64,000 nucleotides of DNA. Origin: Brassica napus (Eukaryota > Streptophyta > Magnoliopsida > Brassicales > Brassicaceae). The notes beneath the pieces were generated by a model that saw only the letters and a program-made list of their open reading frames with translations, ran no database searches and was not told the DNA's origin. The stretch is taken from assembly GCF_020379485.1 (NCBI RefSeq), contig NW_026014893.1, forward strand, positions 1 through 64,000, in the 5' to 3' direction. The first letter of the stretch is position 1. Each line of letters starts with the position of its first letter. The position numbers and the translations under genes are program-made. Of this stretch, positions 41,044-51,659 are shown piece after piece.

Positions 41044-43833
41044 TCAGCTGCTTCTCTTCCCAAGATCAATGAGGCCCAATCTAATATGAATGGACTCCAT
41101 TGTCTTTTGCCTTGCAGCCTTGGTAAATACATCAGCCAACTGATCTTCACTCCTAGTATAACATGGCAAGATGACTCCTAGGACAATCATCTGCCTCACC
41201 TTGTGGCAATCAACCTCAATGTGCTTTGTTCTCTCATGAAACACCGAGTTGGAGGCTATGTGAATGGCGGCCTGGTTGTCACAATGCATTGTCATTGGAG
41301 TGTCTTGTGCTATCTCCAAATGCTTCAAGATGCCCTTGATCCAAACTAGCTCGTTTGTAAGCTTCAGCATAGCTCTATACTCAGCTTCTGCACTAGAGCA
41401 TGACACCACCTTCTGTTTCTTACTCTTCCAAGTCACCAAGTTGCCTCCAATGAATGTGCAATAGCCGGTTGTTGATCTCCTGTCAGCTCTATCACCTGCC
41501 CAATCAGCATCACAATAGCCCACTACTTCTGTGCTTCCATTGCACCCCATCCATACTCCTTGATCCGGCGAGCCATTTAGATACATCAGCAGCCTCTCCA
41601 CCATACGCCAATGATGTTCCTTGGGAAGCTGCATGTGTTGACTCACCTGATTCACAGAAAAGCATATATCAGGTCTTGTGATGGTTAGATAAATCAATTT
41701 GCCAACAAGTTTTCTATAGAGTTTAGGATCATGAAATGGCTTGCTGTCTTCAATCTCCCCCTCTCTTGGTACTTTGTAGCCATCCTCCATTGGCATCCTT
41801 GCTGTCTTGCCTCCATGAGCACCTGCATCTTTCAAAAGATCAAGTGTATACTTCCTTTGGGACATGAACAAACCTTCCTTGGATCTACAAATCTCAATTC
41901 CAAGAAAGTATTTCATTTCTCCCAAGTCTTTTATTTCAAACATAGACTTTAGAAACTCCTTGGTTGCTTTGATACCTTCCTTATCACTCCCTGTGTTAAT
42001 GATATTATCCACATACACAAGGAGAGCAACCATACCTGAGGGAGTAGTGAGGGTAAAGAGAGTATGGTCCAATTCTGACTTCTTAAAACCTCGGCCGTTC
42101 AGAGTTGTGCTGAACTTGTTGTACCACGCTCTTGGTGATTGCTTCAACCCATAGATAGCCTTCTTTAGCCTCAGTACATTCCCTCTCTTCACTAGATGTT
42201 CAAGACCTGGTGGAGGATACATGTAGACTTCATCCTCAAGTTCTCCTTGTAAGAATGCATTCTTCACATCCATTTGCCACAATCCCCATCCAAGGTTAAC
42301 CGCCAAGCTTAGTACAATTCTAATGGTATGTAACTTGGCTACTGGTGCAAATATCTCAATGTAATCCTCTCCATATGTTTGAGTGAACCCTCTTGCTACT
42401 AATCTAGTCTTCTTCCTCTCAATCTGTCCATCAGCTTTGTATTTGATTGTGAAGATCCATCTACTAGATACTGCCTTCTTCCCTTTTGGTAGTTCACTTT
42501 CAAACCATGTATCATTCTTTATCATAGCTCCTGCCTCAGCTCCTACTGATTCCTTCCATTCCTTATCCTCCATTGCCTCTTCATAGCTTCTTGGAATGTG
42601 ATTCTCATCTAAGTTTACCATGAATGCACAATGTGCTTCTGGATATTGAGAGAAAGAACACACGGCCTGAGTAGGATGCTTCACAGCTTGAGCATTGTAG
42701 TACACTCTCGTGTTTACCCAACTGGAAGGATCCTTTCTCAGCCTTGTACTTCTTCTCAACACTGGCCCTTCTTGTGCCGGTAACTCCATGTCTTGTACAT
42801 CTTCTTGTGTACTAGTTTCAGATGTTTCTTCTCTTGGCTGACTTGCTTCAGCTCCTTCATCCCTTAGCTGACTTGATTCAGCTCCTTCTCGTTGATCATT
42901 TGACTCCACAGCTTGATCATGAGAACCAGAACTCTCTTCATGACTTTGAGTTTGAGTTTCTGTTCCATTCCCCCCCTCATGTTCAAGATTGGACGTCTGA
43001 TGATTCGGTATTGGTGTAGTGCCTCTCACTTCTTGCTGTTCTTGATCCATATTGATTCCAAGTCCTTCTAGTAATATCCTCAAGGTTGCAGCTCTATCTG
43101 AAGTGAGATCTTTCAAATCTTCTTGAATCTGCTCCTCATAATATCCTTTTTCCTCCACAAACTTCACTTCTCTAGATACTAACACTCTCCTTGTGTTAGG
43201 ATCATAGCACTTGTATCCTTTCTGACTTGATGAGTATCCAATAAACATTGCCTTGGAGCTCCTAGCTTCAAGTTTGTTTCTTAATTCTCCCGGTACCATC
43301 ACAAAACACAAACACCCAAAGATCTTCATATGTTCTAGTGAGGGCTTGTATTGGTTCAATACCTCAAATGGTGATAACCCTTGCAGAATCAGAGTTGGTG
43401 TTCTGTTGATGAGATAACAAGCTGTAGTGACCGCATCACTCCAGAACTTCTTAGGTACATTGGTTTGAAACATCATGGACCTGGCCACTTCCATCAGATG
43501 CCTATTCTTTCTCTCAGCCACACCATTCTGTTGTGGAGTATAGGGACAGCTTGTCTGATGTAGGATTCCATGCTGAGATAGATGGAGCTTGAATGCTTGT
43601 CCCGTGTACTCTCCTCCATTATCTGACCTGAAAATCTTTATCTTGGCATTATAATGGTTAGTCACATATGATTGAAAATTCTTAAATGCATCAAGTACCC
43701 TATCTTTGGTTGGAATTAAAGTTAACCAGGTGTATTTGGATTTTTCATCAATGAAAGTTACATAATACTTTTGATTGTCTCTAGATAAGCAAGGAGCAGT
43801 CCAAACATCAGAATGAATCAAAACACTTCTCAT
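41044..43833 (-). CDS. RT13 integrase-RT-RNase H (929 aa frame)
   Basis: Integrase core from HSDVW, with RSDNGGE and [19 protein letters not shown], acidic linker, [11 protein letters not shown], then RT and RNase H to LGKRSS, in one frame. RT has [12 protein letters not shown], but YVDD is YVDN (codon 42004-42006) followed by IINTGSD, so a catalytic aspartate is lost. RNase H has GYCDADWAGD, SSAEAEYRA and HCDNQAA. It is separated from gag-protease by a frameshifting deletion near 43820. Confidence 0.88.
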   Translation of the reverse strand: MRSVLIHSDVWTAPCLSRDNQKYYVTFIDEKSKYTWLTLIPTKDRVLDAFKNFQSYVTNHYNAKIKIFRSDNGGEYTGQAFKLHLSQHGILHQTSCPYTPQQNGVAERKNRHLMEVARSMMFQTNVPKKFWSDAVTTACYLINRTPTLILQGLSPFEVLNQYKPSLEHMKIFGCLCFVMVPGELRNKLEARSSKAMFIGYSSSQKGYKCYDPNTRRVLVSREVKFVEEKGYYEEQIQEDLKDLTSDRAATLRILLEGLGINMDQEQQEVRGTTPIPNHQTSNLEHEGGNGTETQTQSHEESSGSHDQAVESNDQREGAESSQLRDEGAEASQPREETSETSTQEDVQDMELPAQEGPVLRRSTRLRKDPSSWVNTRVYYNAQAVKHPTQAVCSFSQYPEAHCAFMVNLDENHIPRSYEEAMEDKEWKESVGAEAGAMIKNDTWFESELPKGKKAVSSRWIFTIKYKADGQIERKKTRLVARGFTQTYGEDYIEIFAPVAKLHTIRIVLSLAVNLGWGLWQMDVKNAFLQGELEDEVYMYPPPGLEHLVKRGNVLRLKKAIYGLKQSPRAWYNKFSTTLNGRGFKKSELDHTLFTLTTPSGMVALLVYVDNIINTGSDKEGIKATKEFLKSMFEIKDLGEMKYFLGIEICRSKEGLFMSQRKYTLDLLKDAGAHGGKTARMPMEDGYKVPREGEIEDSKPFHDPKLYRKLVGKLIYLTITRPDICFSVNQVSQHMQLPKEHHWRMVERLLMYLNGSPDQGVWMGCNGSTEVVGYCDADWAGDRADRRSTTGYCTFIGGNLVTWKSKKQKVVSCSSAEAEYRAMLKLTNELVWIKGILKHLEIAQDTPMTMHCDNQAAIHIASNSVFHERTKHIEVDCHKVRQMIVLGVILPCYTRSEDQLADVFTKAARQKTMESIHIRLGLIDLGKRSS

Positions 43834-45658
43834 AAACCGTAGTAGATTTAATAAAGACAGTCTTACAATGCTTGCCTAAAATACAAGCTTCACAATCATT
43901 ATTCTCAAAGGAAACACCTGGCAACATCAGTTTTAAAGCCTTATTATGAGGGTGTCCTAATCTAGCATGCCACAATGCATTTTTACTTAAACTAGAACCA
44001 GAAACAGAAGTAAACGAGCAGCTATAACTAGAAACAGGAGCAAGATCTTCAAGTAAATACAATTCTCCTTTAGTCACTCCCTTTCCAATCATCTTGCTGC
44101 TTTTAATATCCTGAAACTTCACATCATTAGGACTGAATATGACATTGCATTGCAAATCAGTAGCACATTTCTTAACAGATAACAAGTTTGAAGTAAATTC
44201 AGGCATATAAAAGGCTTTAGTTTCCTTATCAAACAGTTTAAGACTTCCTATTCCTCTAATAGGTATCTTATCTCCATTAGCTATCATCACATGTCCATTC
44301 ATTGGTACAATGGTTTTAAACAAACTAGTGTCACTTATCATATGATGAGATGCACCAGAATCAACTACTAAAGGCTTAATGGTATGTGAACTAGCAATAT
44401 GAGCAAGGATACTAGATGGTTTGAATGCATGATCATTTCTAGCAATATGAGCAAGTATACTAGATGGTTTGAATGCATGATCATTCCTAGCAAAACTATC
44501 CGTTCTAGATTGGTTTGTTATCTCTATCACACTTTCATGCATCCTATCAATTCTAGTTGGATTCTCATCATTCCCTATAGCCCTAGCACCAAAGGAATAC
44601 CCAAAAATGTTACCATGCTCCTTGAAGAGCTTAATGAGAGCATCCAGGTCGGATTTCCTTAGATACTCTTGATCATAGTTCCCACGGTTGCTTGGGGCTC
44701 CAGTGTAGGCTACAAGAGACCTCCCATCACCTGCTTCACGCCCATTTATCTCCTTCCCTTTGCTAGTACCTGCTCCACTTGCGCTTGCTCCATCTGAGAC
44801 ATTAGACCTTGCCTCTCTGTCCTTCATAAACTTTGCCGGCTTGAGATGGGGATGGAGTATCCAGCATTGGCTCTTCTTGTGGCCATGCTTCTTGCAGTGA
44901 TCACAGTTCCCATTGAACCTCCTCTCATCATACTTCCCATGCGCAGCCTTGTGTGCTTGTGGAGCTTCCCATCCCTCGTCTTGAGTTGCTTGATTTACGA
45001 GAGATAGCTCTCCTTTCTTTCCAAACAACCCAATAGAGCCTTGTTCCTTCTGAATCCTTGCGCACACTTTTTCAAGATCAGGTAGTGTGTCCTCTCTAAG
45101 CAAGTGTTGGATAAGACCATTGTAAGTCGGATTCATGGTGAGTAGTAGCCCAAAGACCTTGTCTTGCTCTCTTCTTTTGTTGAGCTCATCTGCATCTGTA
45201 GTGCTTGGCCTCAACATCTCCAGCTCGGACCAGAGTGTTCTGAACCTCCCTAGATGCTTGGTGAACTCCATATCCTCTTGTACCAAGTTGTTTATTGCCT
45301 GCTTCACCTCAAACACACGGCTCAGGTTTGATGTATTCCCATACACCTTCTTCAACGTATCCCACAGCTCTTTAGCTGATTCACAGTAGCTGTATGCATC
45401 TAGAATCGCCGGCTCAAGTGAAGCATGCAGCACTGACATCACCAACATGTCCTCCTGATGCCACTTCTCTTCCGCTTTGCTTGCGGCTTCTCCTTCAGTT
45501 TCTCCTTGGGTGATTAGCTTTGGAGCTTCTCCTGGCGTGATGTGCTTTCAAAGCCCTTTGCTTCCCACCGTGGTTCTCACCATCCGAGACCACACCAAGT
45601 AGTTGGTTCCCTTGAAGCAAACCGCTACCTTCATGTTCATGTTCATACCACTCTCCAT
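43808..45658 (-). pseudogene. RT13 gag-protease with nonsense codon
   Basis: Gag starts MESGMNMNMKVAVCFKG (45658), but the Trp codon in SKGLWKHI is TGA (45548-45550). The remaining frame from 45448 has the gag core, zinc knuckle CDHCKKHGHKKSQC, protease VDSGASHHMISD and HHCC, to FDSF, where a short deletion breaks the join to integrase. A 48-bp tandem duplication (44393-44440 and 44441-44488) repeats 16 residues just before protease. Confidence 0.88.
44393..44488 (-). repeat. 48-bp tandem duplication before protease (RT13)
   Basis: Two units, 44393-44440 and 44441-44488, nearly identical, encoding HAFKPSSILAHIARND twice. RT5 has one copy. Confidence 0.9.
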
Positions 45659-45890
45659 GATGAACGATGACTTCTCTAGACTTCACAAACTGGATCTTGA
45701 GTTAAAAGACTTGTAAGAACACTCACTGCCTCGGTCTTCAACCTCACAGCTTCAGCAACACACTAAAAACTAGTCTTTGAACTCGGACAATACCCGGAAC
45801 CTCCCAAGAACGCAAGAACACCAACCAAACTCTTCAAAGCTTCAATCTTGAATCTCCAAAGAGCCTAACACGAACACAGGTTCTCACTAA

Positions 45891-45906
45891 CCTGGCTCTG
45901 ATACCA
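45891..45906 (-). other. PBS, RT13
   Basis: CCTGGCTCTGATACCA. Confidence 0.9.
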
Positions 45907-46499
45907 TATCAGTTTTAGTAATGTTTAGAGTAATCTAAGTGTTTAGGAAAGACTAGAATCGATTTAGAGAAGATTAGAGTATGAAATGAGATTATGAGTC
46001 TAATATGGAACCATTGAGATTTAAAGACTAAGAGAAAGACTCAAAACTTGCTTAATCTTATTAATGAGTGAGGTTACATATTATAAGAGAGACACAAGGG
46101 TTTACAAGAAGGGAACTGAGCACTATTAAACCGTGTGGAGTCAAGGGGCGCCTTTTGAATGATTGGTCAGGATGGCTCACATGCTTATGGCATCTTGGAC
46201 TAAAGGTGCTTCAGCTTTCCAGCCTGTTCCAGCCTGGCACCGCGCGTCCCTTATCCTTTCACCGGTCTTATCCTCTTCACTAAACCCTTAAGGTAACATC
46301 TGCCTTGTTACGGTTTCACTTGGTCGAGGTTGGGTAACTTCTGGTCGAGACATTTGGTACGGACGGTACGGACGGTACGGCCATGTAAGGCCTTGTACGG
46401 CCGTCCGTACCATGCTAGCCCAAAGTCCCCTCATTCTCTTTCTCCTCTTCTCTTCAACTCCTTATCTCTTCATATCCATATACTCAACTCATCTCAACA
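45907..46499 (-). repeat. RT13 right (5') LTR (593 bp)
   Basis: TATCAGTTTTAG to CTCATCTCAACA. GTAC at 46357, 46366, 46375, 46395 and 46407. It is closer to the RT1 and RT5 LTRs than to its partner at 40303. Confidence 0.9.
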
Positions 46500-47257
46500 T
46501 TATACATGCTTGAGAAGCTTGATCCTGTTTCCAATTATAACTGCTCATTTACTTCTGCTTCTAGTTTGAATAAAAATGCATTGTGGCATGCTAGATTAGG
46601 ACATCCCCATGAGATGGCTTTAAACTTGATGTTACCAGGTGTTGTTTTTGAAAAGAATAAGTGTGAAGCTTGCATCTTAGGCAAGCATTGTAAGAATGTG
46701 TTTCCAAGAACATCTACTGTTTATGAGAATTGTTTTGATTTGATTCATACTGATGTGTGGACTGCACCTAGCTTATCTAGAGATAATCATAAGTACTTTG
46801 TCACATTCATTGATGAAAAAAATCTAAATACACCTGGTTAACACTCATTCCATCAAAAGATAGGGTGATAGATGCATTTAAGAACTTTCAAGCTTATGTG
46901 ACTAACCATTATCATGCTAAGATTAAAATTTTGAGATCAGATAATGGAGGAGAGTACACAAGCTATGCGTTCAAGAGTCATTTAGATCATCATGGAATCC
47001 TTCATCAAACAAGCTGCCCCTACACGCCACAACAGAATGGTGTGGCTGAGAGGAAGAACAAACACTTGATGGAAGTGGCTCGGTCCCTAATGTTCCAAGC
47101 CAATGTACCCAAAAGATTTTGGAGTGATGTTGTATCCACTGCTTGTTACCTAATCAACCGGATGCCTACAAAGGTGTTGAAGGATCAAGCACCATTTGAA
47201 GTTCTGAACAAGCGCAAGCCATCCTTGGAATATATGAGAGTGTTTGGATGTTTATGC
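46500..47257 (+). pseudogene. RT14: family II integrase segment
   Basis: Plus-strand coding from [15 protein letters not shown] through HHCC ([18 protein letters not shown]), HTDVWTAPSLSRDN, RSDNGGE and [10 protein letters not shown] to the FGCLC motif, where RT15 inserted (target TATGC, 47253-47257). One extra base near 46824 (a run of A) breaks the frame. The continuation, [14 protein letters not shown], is at 62603. Confidence 0.87.
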
Positions 47258-47834
47258 TGTTGAGATGAGTCAAGTATATGTGGAGCAAGTGAGGAGTTGA
47301 GACTAAGGAGATGAGTTGAAGCTTGGAAAGGTTTGGGTAAGGTCCGTACTGTCCGTACATGACCGTACCATCCGTACACATGGAGATGGATAAAACCTTG
47401 ACAAGAGTCAAGAAGTTACTTGGGGTAACTTATGGGAAGGGAAGGAACTTACATGGATGGATCAGACCGTTGAGGGATAAGGAAGAGCGCGCCTTGACAG
47501 GCTGGAACAGCTGTAAAGGCAAGAGCATCTCGGTCCAAGATGCTAGATGCTCCGCGCATGTGGAGAAGCTAATTGGCTAGTTCAAATGAGCTTATCCTTT
47601 CTACATTGACCTCACATGCTTTAGTCTTCTCTTGATTTCGAAAACCCTTGTATGCTCACACTATATATTGTAACTCATGTTATTAATGAAAGACCAGACA
47701 GTTCTAAACAAATCAATCTCTCTATACTTTTCATAATGATTCTCCATTAGTCTCTTAATCTCTTAAATCTACTCTAATCTCTTCTCTATTCTTATCTAAA
47801 CTCAGATTATCTTTTACATTACTCAAAACTGATA
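47258..47834 (+). repeat. RT15 5' LTR (577 bp)
   Basis: TGTTGAGATGAGTC to CTCAAAACTGATA. GTAC cores at 47346, 47355, 47365 and 47374. The end is fixed by the adjacent PBS. Confidence 0.92.
47572..47668 (+). promoter_or_regulatory. Predicted promoter in RT15 LTR
   Basis: ATTGGC (reverse CCAAT box, 47572-47577) and CTATATATTG (TATA box, about 47661-47670), about 90 bp apart, downstream of the GTAC array. This arrangement recurs in the other LTRs. Motif-based only. Confidence 0.5.
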
Positions 47835-47850
47835 TGGTATCAGAGCCAGG
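47835..47850 (+). other. PBS, RT15
   Basis: TGGTATCAGAGCCAGG, complementary to the initiator-tRNA-Met 3' end. Confidence 0.9.
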
Positions 47851-48364
47851 TTGATTTCAATCTGAGTTCTTGGCGTTTTTCTCTTGAAGATTCAAACTTG
47901 AAACTTTGGGAGATCAAGTGAGAGTGGTGTGAGTGTTCTTGGAAGAAGTGTGGATGAGCTTGCATGATAAGAGAAGGAGCTGTTAAGCTCAGCAAGTGAG
48001 GGATTCAAGTGGTGTGTGAAGAGCAGCCACTCCTCAACATTTAAACAAGGGAGTAAACCTGATCAATCTCTTTATATACATTCATGATAGGTTTATCTCT
48101 TGAGAACTGATACACTTGTGGAATGATGTATCAGGTACCTTACTTGGAGACTCAATGGAGAGGATCAGGTCGTTCCTAGCCTTTCAAGATGGCATGAAGT
48201 CAGGTGAAAGGGGGAGACACTAAGCCGGTTCTATAGAAGAGTCTAAGAAGGTGTGGTGAAGTGAAGAGGCCGTGATCCAGAGCCTATGTGCCTAAACCTC
48301 AGTGATACTAAGGCACATAGGCTCACTGGCCAATCCCTAGGCCTTGAAGGCTCTACCCTTTTTC

Positions 48365-48405
48365 CCTCATCAAGGTTTTGTCCCAAAGGGTTTTCCTTGG
48401 TGAGG
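48365..48405 (+). other. Conserved stem-loop within RT16 5' LTR
   Basis: CCTCATCAAGG (48365-48375) with CCTTGGTGAGG (48395-48405); the loop mini-hairpin is CCCAAAGGG instead of CCCAATGGG. Confidence 0.68.
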
Positions 48406-48461
48406 TTTTTAATGAGGGAGTTCTTCAAGGTTCCAAGCTTGGCTTAGGATCACCTAGAGTC

Positions 48462-48476
48462 AAGCTTGAGGGGGAG
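48462..48476 (+). other. Internal PPT inside RT16 5' LTR
   Basis: AAGCTTGAGGGGGAG followed by TGTTGACTTG. It has no role at this position if the LTR is 1.5 kb, so it is a relic of an inner LTR boundary. Confidence 0.82.
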
Positions 48477-49207
48477 TGTTGACTTGAAGAAAGAAATGGA
48501 GCCAATGGAGGAGTTGGGTTGATTTTGGGTCTTGAGCAAGAATAGGGCAAGACCTCCGAAGATTGTCTATCAAGGCTTTAGGAGTGTTCAGGAGTGTCCA
48601 GAAGTATCCAAATGAGGTGTGCAAAGTTAGGGTCAAGTCCAGGAGGGACTTAGACATACTTAGACACCATTTGGAGTCAGTTGGGTGATGGTGCAGAAAT
48701 AGGGTCGAGCATCGGTACGGATCGTACGGACCGTACGAACTTAGGGCGACCAAGATCATGTTCAGACTCAACCATTTGAGAAGATTGGGAGTTGGTGCAA
48801 AAATAGGGAGAGGTACGGACAGGCGGTCCGTACCATCGACCGTACTTGTTCCGGATCAACCTGAAATGAAGCTGTGCAAACTTAGGGCGCAAGAGAAGAC
48901 AAACCTGAGTTATCTTGTGACTGTTTGTGGATAAGGGAGAGCTAGGGCGTGGTCAATGACAGGCTCTCTTTGAGCTGTAAAGGAAAAGCAGCCTTGACCA
49001 TGTATCTAGCCATCTTTGTGAATAAGGTTCATGGGAGCCTTAAGGGAACCAATCAAGAGCCAGCCCTTGCTTTGACCAGTTTGAATCAACCAATCAGCAT
49101 CCATCACGTCCTCAGCAACCCACCAGACTCCATCCTAGCCATCCATTTCAATTCAGTCATTTCTATCCATTAGTTTAAGGGTTTATGAGTTTGCAATGTG
49201 TAAAGCT

Positions 49208-49215
49208 TATAAATA
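49208..49215 (+). promoter_or_regulatory. TATA box, RT16 LTR
   Basis: TATAAATA, with CCAATCA motifs about 120-150 bp upstream. Predicted Pol II promoter of the inner LTR. Confidence 0.5.
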
Positions 49216-49476
49216 AGCTATGTATGGACGTTTTTGTGTCTCTCAAGAGAGAGAGGGGGATTTCCCCTCCTCCTTCATAATACAAAGTGTGTTCTTGGAT
49301 AAGAATCCCTCAAACTACCCCTTTCTTATACTTAAATCTCTTAATCTCTCTAAATCTCTTGTTTCTGTCCAAGTTCATACTGTTCTTCATCAGACCTTTC
49401 TCTCTTCAGTTCAAGCTCTCATTTCGCCCTTAGTGGCTTCTTCTCACACACACAGCCTGAGCTCTGAAAACCTAAC

Positions 49477-49848
49477 ATGGTATCAGAGCCAGGTTCATCA
49501 GAACTTGGTTCCAGCTTCCGCATATACATCACAAGCCTAGTCTCATCTCAAATCCAAGCCATTGAAGATCTGTCCTTTTGGTTCTCTCTCTTCAAGAAGA
49601 AGGTGTATGAAGCCAAGGAGGTTTATCATGGTCGTGCCTCCTCTCTCCAGTCCATTAAAGGTGTGTCTCAACTCTGGTCCAAGCTGAAACCATTCAAGAA
49701 GAAAGCTTTCCCCTTGTTCCTGAAGTTGGTGACTTGGAGCTGTGAAGAAAGGTGGAGCCTTTTGAGTTGTGGTTTCAAGGAGAATGTTATGAACACAAGG
49801 AGAGGGTGTTGGGTGACGATCCAGCTCTCTTACCCATCAGATTCGTGA
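49477..49848 (+). pseudogene. RT16 gag-like relic (123-aa frame)
   Basis: The frame opens at the LTR/PBS junction (MVSEPGSS), so the start is probably accidental. VYEAKEVYHGRASSLQSIKGVSQLWSKLKPF aligns loosely with the Copia gag core VFEVKKAINGL...FRSLWSELEMLRP of RT8 and RT15, suggesting a gag relic. No zinc knuckle or protease follows. The rest of the internal region (49849-51116) has only short frames, and I see no protein family in it. Confidence 0.45.
49478..49493 (+). other. PBS, RT16
   Basis: TGGTATCAGAGCCAGG directly after CCTAACA. Confidence 0.9.
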
Positions 49849-50789
49849 CCTATAATCAAGGAGGCTCAAGGAACCAGCTCAGGTTCCTTGGTTGTAAGCT
49901 AATCCTAAACCTTCTTGATATAAGCTTGTGATTGAAACTGGTTGTGTGTTGTGTTGTGTAGTGTTGCAATCCGTGGGTTCTTGATATGAAATGCTATATT
50001 GTATTGTCTAGTTCAGTCCCAGGATGCTTTAAGAGTCTTGTTTGATGTTGAGAAATAAAATGCTTACCCGGTTTGGTTATGATTGTGCTAGGATGTTAGA
50101 AACTGTCTAAATCCTATTAGCTTTCATTAAACTGAAATCACTTAAGGTTTTGCATTGTCTGATGTTGATTGATGATTAATATTGCTTTGCCTCAGTTATA
50201 AGTGATGTGTGTTAGGATAATAGAAAGCATTGGCTGATCTTGTTGCATACATGAGCTAGAAACTGATTAAGGTCACAGCATATTGTCATCTTGTTGCTGC
50301 CTTAACATTGAGCACATAGATGGATGTCTATGATTGCGGATTAAGGCAGGGCTGATTGCCTAAGTAGCTTGTCTTGAATCTGATTTGATCTTGCTTGTAC
50401 TTAGAGAGATTGCTTGCAAAGATGTGAACTTGATAATGCTTGTTTCAATCTGTTGCATAGCTTGTGACATTGGAGATCAAACTTGATGATTAGTCAAGGA
50501 TTGATCCCAATGCTTGTGTCTTATGTTTGCTGGAGTTTGAGTGATGTTTCAGGTTCACAAGATGTGCTCTCTGTCCATCACCAATCCGAGCAGAAGAGGA
50601 AGACTTTACCCATTGGGAATGGTCGCTGTGGTGTGTGTGTGGATACACAAGGCGAGTGGTCATCACCTAAGTCTAGAGGAGACCGGTGACCAGAAGGCAT
50701 TGGAGATAAAGGGAAGGGTTGATCAGTGGTTGAAGCGCACTCTATGAGATGTTGCGCTCCTGATCTTAAGGCTCATTGAGGCTCACTTC

Positions 50790-51131
50790 AAGCTTGGACC
50801 CATACTCAATCCAAGCTTGAGGAGGGGAGCAAAGTGAGCCACCTGATGATCCTGTTGCTCAATGACCTGTGTTAGTCAAGGCCATTGCAAGCTGATCATG
50901 GAGTGATCCAGCCGAAGTGGAGGGAAGAAGAAAGTCACTCAACAAGCTAGTGTGAGATGCTTGGAGAGTGGGCTGAGGTATCTCCTCAGTGCAATGGTGA
51001 TGTAGTGGAGGATTCAAGCATCAAGTCTGAAAGAGATGGAGGTGCTCTCCACAAGGTTTATCATGGAGCTAACATGCGCTCACTATCAAGCTTGGACCTT
51101 TCCTATACTCGGTCTCAAGCTTGAGGGGGAG
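50790..51131 (+). other. RT16 repeated pre-PPT region
   Basis: CAAGCTTGGACC followed by a CAAGCTTGAGG tract occurs twice: ending about 50828 (CAAGCTTGAGGAGGGGAG) and 51116-51131 (CAAGCTTGAGGGGGAG). With the tract at 51645 this makes three PPT-like sites in the 3' part of the element. Confidence 0.75.
51117..51131 (+). other. PPT adjoining RT16 3' LTR
   Basis: AAGCTTGAGGGGGAG followed by TGTGGATGAG, the start of the extended LTR. Identical to the tract at 51645-51659. Confidence 0.88.
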
Positions 51132-51547
51132 TGTGGATGAGCTTGCATGATAAGAGAAGGAGCTGTTAAGCTCAGCAAGTGAGGGATTCAAGTGGTGTGT
51201 GAAGAGCAGCCACTCCTCAACATTTAAACAAGGGAGTAAACCTGATCAATCTCTTTATATACATTCATGATAGGTTTATCTCTTGAGAACTGATACACTT
51301 GTGGAATGATGTATCAGGTACCTTACTTGGAGACTCAATGGAGAGGATCAGGTCGTTCCTAGCCTTTCAAGATGGCATGAAGTCAGGTGAAAGGGGGAGA
51401 CACTAAGCCGGTTCTATAGAAGAGTCTAAGAAGGTGTGGTGAAGTGAAGAGGCCGTGATCCAGAGCCTATGTGCCTAAACCTCAGTGATACTAAGGCACA
51501 TAGGCTCACTGGCCAATCCCTAGGCCTTGAAGGCTCTACTCTTTTTC

Positions 51548-51588
51548 CCTCATCAAGGTTTTGTCCCAAAGGGTTTTCCTTGGTGAGG
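51548..51588 (+). other. Conserved stem-loop within RT16 3' LTR
   Basis: Arms 51548-51558 and 51578-51588, same as in the 5' copy. Confidence 0.65.
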
Positions 51589-51644
51589 TTTTTAATGAGG
51601 GAGTTCTTCAAGGTTCCAAGCTTGGCTTAGGATCACCTAGAGTC

Positions 51645-51659
51645 AAGCTTGAGGGGGAG
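51645..51659 (+). other. Internal PPT inside RT16 3' LTR
   Basis: AAGCTTGAGGGGGAG followed by TGTTGACTTG; this would be the normal PPT if the LTR were 1.0 kb. Confidence 0.85.

Larger units (their letters stand above)
40303..46499 (-). mobile_element. RT13: chimeric family I Copia element
   Basis: LTRs 40303-40903 and 45907-46499 with PPT and PBS, but the flanks disagree: ATTTT on the left in RT12, TTATA on the right in RT14. The two LTRs differ strongly in their central part and length (601 and 593 bp). The element therefore looks like a recombinant of two insertions, with loss of what lay between. Confidence 0.85.
47949..49477 (+). repeat. RT16 5' LTR (1529 bp, composite)
   Basis: Two parts. 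47949-48476 looks like the 3' end of an internal region, with the stem-loop (48365-48405) and a PPT (48462-48476). 48477-49477 looks like an ordinary LTR (TGTTGACTTG to CCTAACA) with GTAC cores at 48715, 48724, 48733, 48813, 48830 and 48842, CCAATCA and a TATA box. It differs from the 3' copy at about 14 positions by eye, nearly all in the inner-LTR part. Confidence 0.87.

Noticed and set aside
44393..44488. CRISPR-like or minisatellite array
   Set aside because: Only two adjacent units with no spacer; a simple tandem duplication in coding sequence.
47185..47411. Minus-strand frames at the RT14/RT15 junction (also at 61934-62149)
   Set aside because: They span an LTR boundary and recur only because the LTR and flank are duplicated.
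47949..48476. A captured host gene piece at the RT16 start
   Set aside because: It carries the Copia 3' noncoding stem-loop and a PPT, so retrotransposon internal origin is the simpler reading.
50483..50747. 68-aa frames in the RT16 internal region
   Set aside because: Two overlapping frames with no recognisable motif and no homologue in the other elements; no support for a gene.
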